Below are positions 55,275 to 63,366 of a DNA stretch of 64,000 nucleotides, in pieces. The DNA comes from Sulfitobacter albidus (GTDB taxonomy: Bacteria; Pseudomonadota; Alphaproteobacteria; Rhodobacterales; Rhodobacteraceae), in contig NZ_CP073581.1 of the NCBI RefSeq assembly GCF_018200035.1, forward strand, positions 3,344,501 to 3,408,500, read 5' to 3'. The notes under the pieces are model-generated. The model made no database searches, had not been told where the DNA came from, and saw only the letters and a list, made by a program, of their open reading frames with translations. Position 1 is the first letter of the stretch. The number at the start of each line of letters is the position of its first letter. A program made the position numbers and the translations under genes.

Positions 55275-55880
55275 ATGAGACTTCTCACATCCCTCGCGCT
55301 GGGCGCCGCCGTGGCGCTGACAACCGCAACTGCTGGCTGGGCGGACAAGCTGCCGCTGGGATCGATCAGCAGCTACCTCAACGGTCTGACCACCGCCAAG
55401 GGGGAGTTCACGCAGATCAACGGCGACGGTACGATCTCGACCGGCACGATCTATATCAAGCGTCCGGGCCGGGTGCGGTTTGAATACAACGCGCCCGAAA
55501 CCGGGCTGGTCGTGGCGGGCTCGAACACCGTGGTGATCTATGACACCAAGTCGAACCAACCGCCCGAGACCTATCCGCTGTCGCGCACGCCGCTGTCGAT
55601 CATCCTTGCGCGCAATGTCGATCTGAGCCGGGCGCGTATGGTGACGGGCCACAACTTTGACGGGACGGCCACGACCGTGACGGCGCAAGACCCCGACAAC
55701 CCACAATACGGCAACATCCAGATGAAATTCACCGGCCCGCAGCCGGAGCTGCGTCAGTGGATCATCAACGACGGGAACGGCAGCCAGACCACCGTGGTTC
55801 TGGGAGAGTTGCAGAAGGGCGGCAACCTGCCCAACCGTCTGTTTGACGTGGGCAGCCCCGGATCCTCGGTCAATCGCTGA
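55275..55880 (+). CDS. lolA: Outer-membrane lipoprotein carrier LolA
   Basis: Periplasmic chaperone of 201 residues that carries lipoproteins to the outer membrane. ATG at 55275; signal peptide MRLLTSLALGAAVALTTATAGWA. Features: ISSYLNGLTTAKGEFTQI at the start of the mature protein, IYIKRPGRVRFEYNAPE, VIYDTKSNQPPETYPLSRTPL and DPDNPQYGNIQMKF, all typical of the LolA barrel. It follows ftsK, a conserved order in this group, but the ftsK terminator makes it a separate unit. Confidence 0.93.
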   Translation: MRLLTSLALGAAVALTTATAGWADKLPLGSISSYLNGLTTAKGEFTQINGDGTISTGTIYIKRPGRVRFEYNAPETGLVVAGSNTVVIYDTKSNQPPETYPLSRTPLSIILARNVDLSRARMVTGHNFDGTATTVTAQDPDNPQYGNIQMKFTGPQPELRQWIINDGNGSQTTVVLGELQKGGNLPNRLFDVGSPGSSVNR

Positions 55881-55883
55881 CGC

Positions 55884-56240
55884 TTAATCGCTCCGGTGGG
55901 ACAGGATGTTCAGCGTCCGTCCCGCCGGGTCTGTGACGAAAAACCGCCGCAGCCCCCAATCGGTATCGTGCAGGGGAAGGGTGATCTGCGCACCCATGGC
56001 GACCGCGCGCGCGTGGGTTTCATCCACATCCGTGACCTCGATCGACAGGTCCGGCACCGGCGTACCGCCGCCACCTTCGCGCACGATGCTCAGCTGCGGG
56101 GCGCAGGTGCCGGGGGCCTTGAGCGTGGTGATGAAATCCAGCTGCATCACCGTCTCAAGATCCAGCAAATCGCGGTAGAACGCAGCCACGTTATCCATAT
56201 CCGTGGCCGCGATATTCGGCACGATCCGAAGAACACTCAC
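55884..56240 (-). CDS. VOC-family (glyoxalase/bleomycin-resistance-like) protein
   Basis: Protein of 118 residues from the GTG at 56238-56240, which overlaps the transglycosylase stop (GTGA). VOC-fold pattern: VLRIVPNIAATDMDNVAAFYRDLLDLETVMQ, VPDLSIEVTDVDETHARAVAMG, GLRRFFVTDPAGRTLNILSHR. Only weak metal-ligand positions (His in THAR, terminal region) are seen, so it may bind a ligand rather than be an enzyme. The substrate is unknown. It converges on lolA with three bases between. Confidence 0.87.
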   Translation of the reverse strand: MSVLRIVPNIAATDMDNVAAFYRDLLDLETVMQLDFITTLKAPGTCAPQLSIVREGGGGTPVPDLSIEVTDVDETHARAVAMGAQITLPLHDTDWGLRRFFVTDPAGRTLNILSHRSD

Positions 56241-56821
56241 CGCAGGCGGCAGGCGGCGATCTGGTCGCGGTACATCAGCGAGCGGGCCGCGACCTTGGAC
56301 GACACGCCAACCAGCCACGGCTTGCGGTTGTAGCTGGCGCGCGAAAAGCCGGTGTGCCCTTCGTGATAGGCTAGGTACTGATTGCGCGCGTCCGTGAGCG
56401 GGATACCGTTCCGCTCACGGCTGATGTTCATATACCAGCCCATGAAGTCGGTCGCGTCGCGGATATCGTCCCGCTTGGCGCTGCGGCGGCCCTGATCGGC
56501 GCGGTATTCATCCCATGTGGCGTCCAGTGCCTGAGAGTATCCGAACGCGCTTGATTGCCGCCCCATCGGGATCACGCCCAGCACATAGCGGAACGGCGTG
56601 CGCGCGTCCGAGACGAACTTGCTTTCCTGATGTATGGTGGCCATCTGCACGTGGATGGGGACGCCCCATTTACGCTCCACATTCTTGAAGGCTCTGTGGT
56701 AATTCGGGCGCTGTTTCAGGATCGTGCAGGCATTGTCCAGATCCCGCGGAGGGGTGCTGGAGGAACCGCCACAGCTTGCCAGCAGCAGCACGATCAACAT
56801 AGCGCGAAGGGGTGTTTTCAT
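56237..56821 (-). CDS. Lytic transglycosylase (SLT-domain) lipoprotein
   Basis: Lipoprotein of 194 residues that cleaves the glycan strand of peptidoglycan. Lipobox: LIVLLLASCGG (Cys17). The SLT-like domain covers residues ~40-190: KWGVPIHVQMATIHQESKF carries the catalytic Glu in HQES, GYSQALDATWDEYR is the next motif, and NQYLAYHEGHTGFSRASY the later one. It matches the 1C-like family (AYHEG). It is in one unit with the VOC gene. Confidence 0.9.
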   Translation of the reverse strand: MKTPLRAMLIVLLLASCGGSSSTPPRDLDNACTILKQRPNYHRAFKNVERKWGVPIHVQMATIHQESKFVSDARTPFRYVLGVIPMGRQSSAFGYSQALDATWDEYRADQGRRSAKRDDIRDATDFMGWYMNISRERNGIPLTDARNQYLAYHEGHTGFSRASYNRKPWLVGVSSKVAARSLMYRDQIAACRLR

Positions 56822-56896
56822 CTGCCTCTCGCCTCAATTTGGTTTTTTATTTTGACGCTAGTTTAGCGCAGAAATCCGTTCCGCAACAGGGGTATC

Positions 56897-57805
56897 CTAT
56901 AACAAAAACGCCAGCAGCAGCGGCAGAGCGCCGACCGACATCAGCGTCGAGATCACGACCAGCCCCGCGACCGCCTGCGCATCGGCGCCGTATTTCTCGG
57001 CCAGCAGGTAGGACGTGACGGCAACCGGGGTTGCGACCTGAAGCACCAATACGCCAAAAGCCACAGGATCGAGCGCAAACCAGCGCCCCACGCCCCAGGC
57101 GATGCCTGCACACAGCATGAGTTTGATCGCTGAAATCACCACGGCCTGCCCCACTCCGCGCGGTTTCAGCCGCGCCACGGCAACGCCCAAGGTGATCAGC
57201 ATCAAGGGGATCGCCATCTGCCCGATCAGCGCTAGGGTGTTGGTCAGAAAGGCCGGTGTCTGCCAGTCCTGCCACAGGAAAATCCCGCCCAGCACCGTCG
57301 CCCAGACCAGTGGTTCGCGCAGCACTTTCCCAAAGCTGCCAGAGCCTGCGACCAGCCAGATCCCGTAGGTAAACGTCCAAACCGCCATGATCGCAAAGAC
57401 CACGACGGCATATCCCAACCCCTCGTCGCCAAAGGCAAAAAGCGCCAGCGGCAGGCCAAGGTTTCCGGTGTTGCCAAAGATGATCGGCGCCTCATAGGTC
57501 CGCCGATCCAGCCGCCCGAGCCGTACCAATGCAGCGGCCACCAACGTGATCGCGCCGTAGGCCGCAAGCGTGGCGAGCGACAGCGCGGTCAGCGCCTGCG
57601 GCGCAATCTCGGTCCGCATGAGCGAGACAAAGATCAGGCAGGGCACCGCAAGGCTGGTCGCCAGTTGCGTGACAAAGCCGATGCGGTATTCGAATCCCAG
57701 CTTGACCCAGGCAAATCCGACGGCGGCCAGCAAGAACACGGGCGCCACGATCTCGAGCACGGTTATGGTTAAGTGCACAGTCTGTTTCCTGATTTCTACA
57801 CGCAT
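56897..57805 (-). CDS. AEC-family transporter (second copy)
   Basis: Inner-membrane permease of 302 residues, the second AEC carrier in the window. About ten helices, with the conserved segments TVLEIVAPVFLLAAVGFAWVKLG, GNTGNLGLPLALFAFGDEG near residues 111-129 and ATPVAVTSYLLAEKYGADAQ in the second half. The start could instead be a GTG 15 residues later. Its substrate is unknown and it is not closely similar to the copy at 693. It is divergent from hspQ. Confidence 0.86.
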   Translation of the reverse strand: MRVEIRKQTVHLTITVLEIVAPVFLLAAVGFAWVKLGFEYRIGFVTQLATSLAVPCLIFVSLMRTEIAPQALTALSLATLAAYGAITLVAAALVRLGRLDRRTYEAPIIFGNTGNLGLPLALFAFGDEGLGYAVVVFAIMAVWTFTYGIWLVAGSGSFGKVLREPLVWATVLGGIFLWQDWQTPAFLTNTLALIGQMAIPLMLITLGVAVARLKPRGVGQAVVISAIKLMLCAGIAWGVGRWFALDPVAFGVLVLQVATPVAVTSYLLAEKYGADAQAVAGLVVISTLMSVGALPLLLAFLL

Positions 57806-57862
57806 CGGTTGGACAAATTGCCCTTGTCTCAGCTACAAAGCCTCGGTAGGGGGCGCAGTGCA

Positions 57863-58189
57863 ATGATCCGAACACGCGCGAAATATCATCTTGGCCAAGT
57901 GGTCCGTCACCGCAAGCACCCTTTTCGCGGGGTGATCTTCGATGTGGACCCTGAGTTCGCCAATACCGACGAATGGTACGAGGCGATCCCTGAGGACAGT
58001 CGGCCCGTCAAGGACCAGCCATTCTATCACCTGCTGGCCGAAAACGATCAAAGCTATTACGTCGCCTATGTGTCAGAGCAGAATCTGGTGGCCGATTATT
58101 CCGGCGAGCCGGTGGACCATCCCGACATCCCCGACCTGTTTGGCCCGTTCGAAAACGGCGCCTACCCGCTGCATTTTCAGCTGAACTGA
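57863..58189 (+). CDS. hspQ: Heat-shock protein HspQ
   Basis: Small hemimethylated-DNA-binding-like protein of 108 residues from the ATG at 57863; longer in-frame starts lack similarity. The core AKYHLGQVVRHRKHPFRGVIFDVDPEF at residues ~6-32 and the later NDQSYYVAYVSEQNLVAD are the family hallmarks (YccV/HspQ). In E. coli it modulates Lon-dependent degradation and DnaA stability; whether that holds here is not known. The 11-bp-phased GTRCAY array begins four bases after its stop. Confidence 0.92.
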   Translation: MIRTRAKYHLGQVVRHRKHPFRGVIFDVDPEFANTDEWYEAIPEDSRPVKDQPFYHLLAENDQSYYVAYVSEQNLVADYSGEPVDHPDIPDLFGPFENGAYPLHFQLN

Positions 58190-58192
58190 GCC

Positions 58193-58245
58193 GTACACGG
58201 GGCGTACACCACCTGTGCACAGGGCGTGCATACGATTTTGTACAC
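58193..58245. repeat. 11-bp-phased GTRCAY array after hspQ
   Basis: Hexamers GTACAC (58193), GTACAC (58204), GTGCAC (58215) and GTGCAT (58226) are spaced exactly 11 bases start to start, so they lie on one face of the helix; a fifth, GTACAC (58240), follows after 14 bases. The stretch lies between the convergent ends of hspQ and ggt, so it is not an obvious promoter. No known element that I recognise fits. The rest of the gap (58246-58415) shows nothing. Confidence 0.6.
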
Positions 58246-58415
58246 GTTGGCCGGGCTGTTCGGTGAGGCTCACGGGGGCGCCGGGAGGATCGCGCCCGAC
58301 AGAAACACCTCCCCGCGGAGCGGAAAGGGCCGGGGCGCAGGCAAAGGGTTTCGAAAAAGACCTGCCCCCGTAGCCAGGAACGCGAGTGCGTCCGGTGCGG
58401 CTCTTGCCAGCGCCC

Positions 58416-59990
58416 TCACATCCCCAGCGCGCAGCCGTCCTTGCGCGGATCGGACGCGCCTTCGAGCACGCCGCTGTCGTGGATCTTGATCGCCTGGGCA
58501 CCGCCGATGGCGACTTGGGGGATGTCGACGGTGTGGCCCATCTCTGACAGCTCGGCGCGCACGGCGTCTGAATAGCCGCGTTCGACCTTGAGCGTGCCTG
58601 CGTCCGAAAACGCGCGCGGGGCGTCGATGGCCGCCTGCGGGTCCATGCCGAAATCACTGAGGTTGGAGGCAAAGCGCGCGTGGCCGTTGGGCTGATACGC
58701 GCCGCCCATGACGCCGAAGGGTATGGTTACGCGCCCGCCCTCGACGATCATGCCGGGGATGATCGTGTGCATGGGGCGCTTGCCGCCCTTGAGCTCATTC
58801 GGGTGGCCCGCCTCAAGCGTGAAGCCAGCGCCCCGGTTTTGCATCAGGATGCCGAATTTGTCCGACGCGATGCCGGAGCCAAAGCCGTGGAAGATCGAAT
58901 AGATCAATGAGACGGCCATGCCGTCGCCGTCGACCACGGTGATATAGATCGTGTCCTTGTGCACGGCCTCCGACACCGCGCGGGGCGATTCCATGGCACG
59001 GGCAGGGTCGATCAGGGCCGCGAGCGCGCGGGCCGTGTCCATCGACAGCATGTGTTCAGTGCGCGTCGCGTAATCGGCATCCGAGATAAAGCGGTCGCGC
59101 GCGTCATAGGCAAGCTTGGCCGCTTCGGCCTCGATATGCACACGCTGGGCGCCGTTCGGGTCCATCGAGGCGATGTCGAATTGCGCGAGAATGTTGAGCA
59201 TCAGGATCGCGGTGGCGCCTTGCCCGTTTGGCGGATGCTCGACCACGTCGAGATCCTTGTAGCGGCCCGCGATGGGGTCGGTGGGGGTGCAGGCGACATT
59301 TGCAAAATCCTCCGCCGTGTGTTTGCCGCCCAGCGCGGTGAGCGTCGCGATCATGTCATCGGCGATCTCACCGGTGTAGAACGCGTCGCGCCCGTCTTTG
59401 GCGATGCGGCGCAGGACTTCGGCCTGCGTGGGGGAGCGCCAGATCTGGCCTGCGGTGGGGATTTTCCCGTCGAGCAAGTAGTGCTCGCGTGCGGCACCTT
59501 GCAGCTTTTCCGTCTCAAGCGCCCAGTCAAAGGCCACGCGTGGGGCGACGGGCACGCCCGCCTCGGCGTAGTGGATGGTAGGGGCGAGGATCGCGTCGAG
59601 GCCGATTTTGCCGACGGTGTCGGACAGGTGACAGAATGCGTCGATGGCGCCCGGTACGGTGACGGCGTGTGCGGAGTATGTGGGCACGGTCGCCTCACCC
59701 GCGTCGCGCAGCGCGCTTGCGTCCAATGCTGCCGGGCTGCGGCCGGATCCGTTGAGCGCCTGCACCGGTTTGCCGGGCTCGGACCACAGCACAAAGCAGT
59801 CGCCGCCGATCCCGGTCATCTGTGGCTCGCAGATCCCCAGAAGGACCGCGCCCGCAATGGCCGCATCCATGGCGTTGCCGCCACGCGCCAGCGTGTCGAT
59901 GGCGACTTTCGCGCCCAGCGGGTGCGAGGTGGCACACATGCCGCCGGTGCTGAAAACGGGGGAACGGCCGGGAAGGTGGAAATCGCGCAT
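58416..59990 (-). CDS. ggt: Gamma-glutamyltransferase-family protein
   Basis: N-terminal-nucleophile hydrolase of 524 residues, self-cleaving into two subunits. From the ATG at 59988-59990 (MRDFHLPGRSPVFSTGGM). The catalytic Thr is in HKDTIYITVVDGDGMAVSLIYSIF near residue 360, matching the TTHYSVVD-type site; the large subunit has GGNAMDAAIAGAVLLGICEPQMTGIGGDCF. No signal peptide is visible, so it may act in the cytoplasm, as do GGT-like acylases. It may therefore use acyl substrates rather than glutathione. It stands alone in a leftward orientation. Confidence 0.9.
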   Translation of the reverse strand: MRDFHLPGRSPVFSTGGMCATSHPLGAKVAIDTLARGGNAMDAAIAGAVLLGICEPQMTGIGGDCFVLWSEPGKPVQALNGSGRSPAALDASALRDAGEATVPTYSAHAVTVPGAIDAFCHLSDTVGKIGLDAILAPTIHYAEAGVPVAPRVAFDWALETEKLQGAAREHYLLDGKIPTAGQIWRSPTQAEVLRRIAKDGRDAFYTGEIADDMIATLTALGGKHTAEDFANVACTPTDPIAGRYKDLDVVEHPPNGQGATAILMLNILAQFDIASMDPNGAQRVHIEAEAAKLAYDARDRFISDADYATRTEHMLSMDTARALAALIDPARAMESPRAVSEAVHKDTIYITVVDGDGMAVSLIYSIFHGFGSGIASDKFGILMQNRGAGFTLEAGHPNELKGGKRPMHTIIPGMIVEGGRVTIPFGVMGGAYQPNGHARFASNLSDFGMDPQAAIDAPRAFSDAGTLKVERGYSDAVRAELSEMGHTVDIPQVAIGGAQAIKIHDSGVLEGASDPRKDGCALGM

Positions 59991-60209
59991 GGGAGCCTCG
60001 CTGGTCTGGTCAATTGCGCAGCAACGTAGACCGGAGCGGGGGGAGTGCCAATGTGCGAAAGGAAAGTGCTCCGGCGCCACGTACTGGGTGGGGGCAATGA
60101 AACGCAGCGCCGGAGGAAGCTATATGCAGCTACAGGACCGTATATGACGGTCAAGCGTGGCAGCAATGAGACGCGGCGGCGGCGGGTTTGGGGTGTTTTC
60201 GCGGAAGGA

Positions 60210-60656
60210 TCAGCCCGAAAGAGGTAGACGCAGGGAGAGCCGGTTTTCGGCACCGATGCGGGCGTAGCGCACGTCTTGCGCCAGTGTCTGGATCATGAAC
60301 CAGCCAAAGCCGCCTTCGGGCAGGGTCTGGGTGGGCAGGTCGATCTGCGGCGGCGCGCCCGCGGGGGCCTGGCCACCGGGCATCGGCGTGCCGGGATCGC
60401 TGATCAGCAGATGCAGCCCGGCAGGGTCGCGCCGCCCCTCGACGCGGATGTCGTGCAATTCGCAGGTCTGCGCCAGTGCGTGCTCGACGATGTTGTTGAG
60501 CGCTTCGGCCAGCACCAGTTCGACAGTCCCGCTGTCGTCGGGGCTGAGCGCGAGGGGCGCGAGATGCGCCATGACTTCGGCGAGGCCCTCGCGCACGGCG
60601 GCCTCGGACCCCGGCACCCGGACCACAAAACGGGTCTGCGGGGCGGTCTGGGTCAT
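60210..60656 (-). CDS. RsbW-like anti-sigma / serine-kinase ATP-binding protein
   Basis: GHKL-ATPase-type protein of 148 residues. N-box: VLAEALNNIVEHALA near residues 50-64; G1 box: LLISDPGTPMPG; G2 box: GGFGWFMIQTL near residues 115-125. Such proteins bind a sigma factor or phosphorylate an STAS partner. The partner STAS gene overlaps by ATGA just upstream. The matching sigma factor and phosphatase (PP2C) are not in this window. Confidence 0.88.
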   Translation of the reverse strand: MTQTAPQTRFVVRVPGSEAAVREGLAEVMAHLAPLALSPDDSGTVELVLAEALNNIVEHALAQTCELHDIRVEGRRDPAGLHLLISDPGTPMPGGQAPAGAPPQIDLPTQTLPEGGFGWFMIQTLAQDVRYARIGAENRLSLRLPLSG

Positions 60657-60991
60657 CCGCGCAGCTCTGCCAGGGCGCCGTCGACGGTGTCGTAGACGCC
60701 AAAAACCGAATCCATGCGGGTCAGCCGGAACACCTTGTCCACGGTGGGGGTCAGCCCGGCCAGCACGAGGCGGCGATCGGGGGCCAGCGCCTTCATCGCG
60801 GCGACGATGGCGCCCAGGCCGCTGGAATCGATGAATTGCACGTGGTGCAGATCAAGAAGCACGGTTTCCCGTTCGCCTTCGGTGATGTCGCGCATGCGAT
60901 CCTTGAACGACAGTGCGACGGAGGCGTCGATGCGCGGCTCCTGCACGGTGACGACTTGTAGTTGCGGTTCTTTCGAGCTGGTCAGGTCCAT
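60653..60991 (-). CDS. STAS-domain anti-anti-sigma factor (RsbV-like)
   Basis: Antagonist protein of 112 residues from the ATG at 60989-60991. The STAS fold is visible as VVTVQEPRIDASVALSFKDRM, LLDLHHVQFIDSSGLGAIVAAM near residues 47-68 (the second Ser of IDSS is the conserved phosphorylation site), and LVLAGLTPTVDKVFRLT. Its dephosphorylated form would bind the kinase encoded downstream and free a sigma factor or another target. It is co-translated with the kinase gene, and the pair is divergent from the thiolase gene. Confidence 0.88.
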   Translation of the reverse strand: MDLTSSKEPQLQVVTVQEPRIDASVALSFKDRMRDITEGERETVLLDLHHVQFIDSSGLGAIVAAMKALAPDRRLVLAGLTPTVDKVFRLTRMDSVFGVYDTVDGALAELRG

Positions 60992-61080
60992 GATACATTC
61001 CTGCAAAATTCGGATGCGATCCCTCTTAGGGGTCAAAACCTAACAACCGATAACCGGCCCCGGGCCGAGGAGGATTTACG

Positions 61081-62253
61081 ATGCGTAATGTGGTCATCGC
61101 GGGGGCATCCCGCACGCCGATGGGTGGATTTCAGGGGGCGTTCGACGGGGTCACCGCCGCCGATCTGGGCGGTGCGGCGATCCGCGCGGCGCTGGCCGGT
61201 GCCGGTGCCACGACGGTCGATGAGGTGCTGATGGGCTGCGTTCTGCCCGCAGGACAGGGGCAGGCGCCTGCGCGGCAGGCGGGATTCGCCGCCGGTCTGG
61301 GCGAGGACGTGCCCGCCACCACGCTCAACAAGATGTGCGGATCGGGGATGAAGGCGGCGATGATTGCGTTCGATCAGATCGCATTGGGCCATACCGAGAC
61401 GATGATCGCGGGCGGCATGGAATCGATGACCGGCGCGCCCTACGTGCTGCCCAAGATGCGCGGCGGCGCGCGGTTGGGGCATGGTGCGGTCGTGGATCAC
61501 ATGTTTCTGGACGGGTTGGAGGACGCCTATGACAAGGGCCGTCTGATGGGCACTTTCGCGGAGGATTGCGCGTCGGCATATCAGTTCACCCGCGCGGCGC
61601 AGGACGAATACGCGCTGGCGTCGCTGTCGCGCGCGCTGGAGGCGCAGGAAAGCGGGGCGTTCGCCGATGAGATCACCCCGTTCGAGGTGGCGGGCCGCCG
61701 GGGGGCGGTGACGGTCGCGGCGGACGAGCAACCCGGCAACGCGCGCCCCGACAAGATCCCGCAGCTGAAACCAGCCTTCCGCAAGGACGGGACGGTGACG
61801 GCGGCGAATTCATCGTCGATCAGCGACGGGGCGGCGGCGCTGCTGCTGGCCTCGGAAGAGACTGCCGCGGCGCGGGGGCTGACGGTGCGCGCGCGTATCC
61901 TTGGCCACGCAAGCCACGCGCAGGCGCCGGGGCTGTTCACCACCGCCCCCGTTCCGGCGGCGCAAAAGCTATTGAAGCGCGTCGGCTGGGCCAAAGAGGA
62001 CGTGGACCTGTGGGAGGTGAACGAGGCCTTTGCCGTGGTGCCCATGGCCTTCATGCACGAAATGGGGCTGAGCCATGACATCGTGAACGTGAACGGCGGC
62101 GCCTGTGCGCTGGGCCATCCGATTGGCGCGTCGGGCGCGCGGATTATGGTGACGCTGCTGAACGCGCTGGAAAAACGCGGGCTCAAACGCGGGGTCGCCG
62201 CGATCTGTATTGGCGGGGGCGAGGGCACGGCCATCGCGATCGAGCGGGTCTGA
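61081..62253 (+). CDS. Acetyl-CoA C-acetyltransferase (thiolase)
   Basis: Biosynthetic or degradative thiolase of 390 residues. Catalytic Cys: TTLNKMCGSGMKAAMIAFD near residue 89; active His in NEAFAVVPMAFMHE near residue 347; second Cys in GGACALGHPIGASGAR near residue 375. A strong GAGGAGG ribosome-binding site lies eight bases before the ATG. Acetoacetyl-CoA formation (PhaA-like) or beta-oxidation are both possible. Its stop overlaps the next start by one base (TGATG). Confidence 0.93.
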   Translation: MRNVVIAGASRTPMGGFQGAFDGVTAADLGGAAIRAALAGAGATTVDEVLMGCVLPAGQGQAPARQAGFAAGLGEDVPATTLNKMCGSGMKAAMIAFDQIALGHTETMIAGGMESMTGAPYVLPKMRGGARLGHGAVVDHMFLDGLEDAYDKGRLMGTFAEDCASAYQFTRAAQDEYALASLSRALEAQESGAFADEITPFEVAGRRGAVTVAADEQPGNARPDKIPQLKPAFRKDGTVTAANSSSISDGAAALLLASEETAAARGLTVRARILGHASHAQAPGLFTTAPVPAAQKLLKRVGWAKEDVDLWEVNEAFAVVPMAFMHEMGLSHDIVNVNGGACALGHPIGASGARIMVTLLNALEKRGLKRGVAAICIGGGEGTAIAIERV

Positions 62254-62717
62254 TGCGGATTGACTATGCCGCCACCGCGCGGGCGATTGCCTCGCTCACC
62301 GACGGGGAAACCGACGAAGTCGCGCTGATGGCCACCGTGGTATGTGAGCTGCACCACGCCGACGACCGATTCGACTGGACCGGGTTTTACCGGGTGACGG
62401 GGCCGGAAATGCTCAAGATCGGGCCATATCAGGGCGGGCACGGGTGTTTGCAGATCCCCTTTGCGCGCGGGGTGTGCGGGGCAGCGGCGCGCACGGGGCA
62501 GGTGCAGCTGGTCGATGACGTGGATGCCTTTCCGGGCCACATCGCCTGCGCATCCTCGACCCGGTCCGAGATCGTTTTGCCGGTGACGGGCGCGGGCGGT
62601 ACGTTGCTGGGGGTTCTGGATATCGACAGCGACCAGCCGGCGGCGTTTGACGCAGCGGACGCGGCAGCATTGGAGGGGATCTTGCGCGATGTTTTTGGCG
62701 ACGTGAAAAAATACTAG
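62253..62717 (+). CDS. msrC: Free methionine-R-sulfoxide reductase (GAF-domain)
   Basis: GAF-fold protein of 154 residues that reduces free Met-R-O. Signatures: DWTGFYRVTGPEMLKIGPYQG, GVCGAAARTGQ and the active-site segment CASSTRSEIVLPV near residues 99-111; conserved Cys in the CGAAA and CASS positions support fRMsr function. It overlaps the thiolase stop by one base. The palindrome 62702-62728 covers its stop codon. Confidence 0.9.
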   Translation: MRIDYAATARAIASLTDGETDEVALMATVVCELHHADDRFDWTGFYRVTGPEMLKIGPYQGGHGCLQIPFARGVCGAAARTGQVQLVDDVDAFPGHIACASSTRSEIVLPVTGAGGTLLGVLDIDSDQPAAFDAADAAALEGILRDVFGDVKKY

Positions 62718-62728
62718 ATTTTTTCACG
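62702..62728. promoter_or_regulatory. 11-bp-arm palindrome in front of the XRE-cupin gene
   Basis: CGTGAAAAAAT and ATTTTTTCACG form a perfect inverted repeat around ACTAG. The loop includes the msrC stop TAG. It ends 65 bases before the XRE-cupin start, so it may be both a terminator of the thiolase-msrC unit and an operator for the regulator. Confidence 0.6.
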
Positions 62729-62793
62729 AACCTCGGGCAACAGTTGACGCACCGGCGCGGGCGCGCCGGGAATCGTTTGCAACCCGAGGGACC

Positions 62794-63365
62794 ATGCAGC
62801 ACCAGACTCCCGATCTGCCGCACACGCTTGGTGTTGATCTGCGCGCGCTGCGCCGGTCGCGGGGCGTCACGCTGGCGGATCTGGCGGACGCGTTGGGCCG
62901 CTCGGTCGGCTGGCTGAGCCAGGTGGAACGGGATAAATCGGAGCCTTCGCTGAGCGATCTGCGCGCGATTGCCGCGTTCTTTGACGTGCCGGTGTCGATC
63001 CTGTTCCGCCACGATGCCGCCCCGCGGGAGAGGCGGGATATATCGTGCGCAGCAAGGCGCGTCGCCCCATCGGCGGCAGCATCGAGGGGCTGAGCGAGGA
63101 ATTGCTGTCGCCCGATCTGACGGATGATTTCGAGGTGGTCCATTCCACCATTGCGCCCGGTGCGCGGCAGCCCGAATGGGTGATACGCCCGACGCAGGAG
63201 GTCGGCTATCTGATGTCCGGTACGCTGGATCTGGAAGTGGCGGGGCAGACCCACCGCCTGCATCCCGGCGACAGTTTCCGTGTTCGGGGCGAGCCGTTTC
63301 GCTGGTCGAACCCCGCGGACACGCCCGCCATCGCGATCTGGGTGATCGCCCCGCCGGTGTATTGA
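62794..63365 (+). pseudogene. XRE-family regulator with C-terminal cupin domain, frameshifted (probable sequencing error)
   Basis: Regulator of the HTH-cupin class. N-terminal Cro/CI-type helix-turn-helix: LRALRRSRGVTLADLADALG, SVGWLSQVERDKSEPSLSDL. The frame breaks after ILFRHDAAP in the CCCCGCGGG stretch 63020-63028, and the next frame gives the cupin domain (VVHSTIAPGARQPEWV, VGYLMSGTLDLEV, HPGDSFRVRGEPFRWSNP) to the stop at 63365. One extra C (or G) restores ~190 residues. It precedes a LysE exporter by one base and may regulate it. The ligand is unknown. Confidence 0.87.
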
Positions 63366-63366
63366 G

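Noticed and set aside
60085..60180. Imperfect repeat GCAATGAAACGC / GCAATGAGACGC upstream of ggt
   Set aside because: Only two short imperfect copies in a GC-rich gap; a small rightward frame there (60045-60227) has no ribosome-binding site or protein-like composition.
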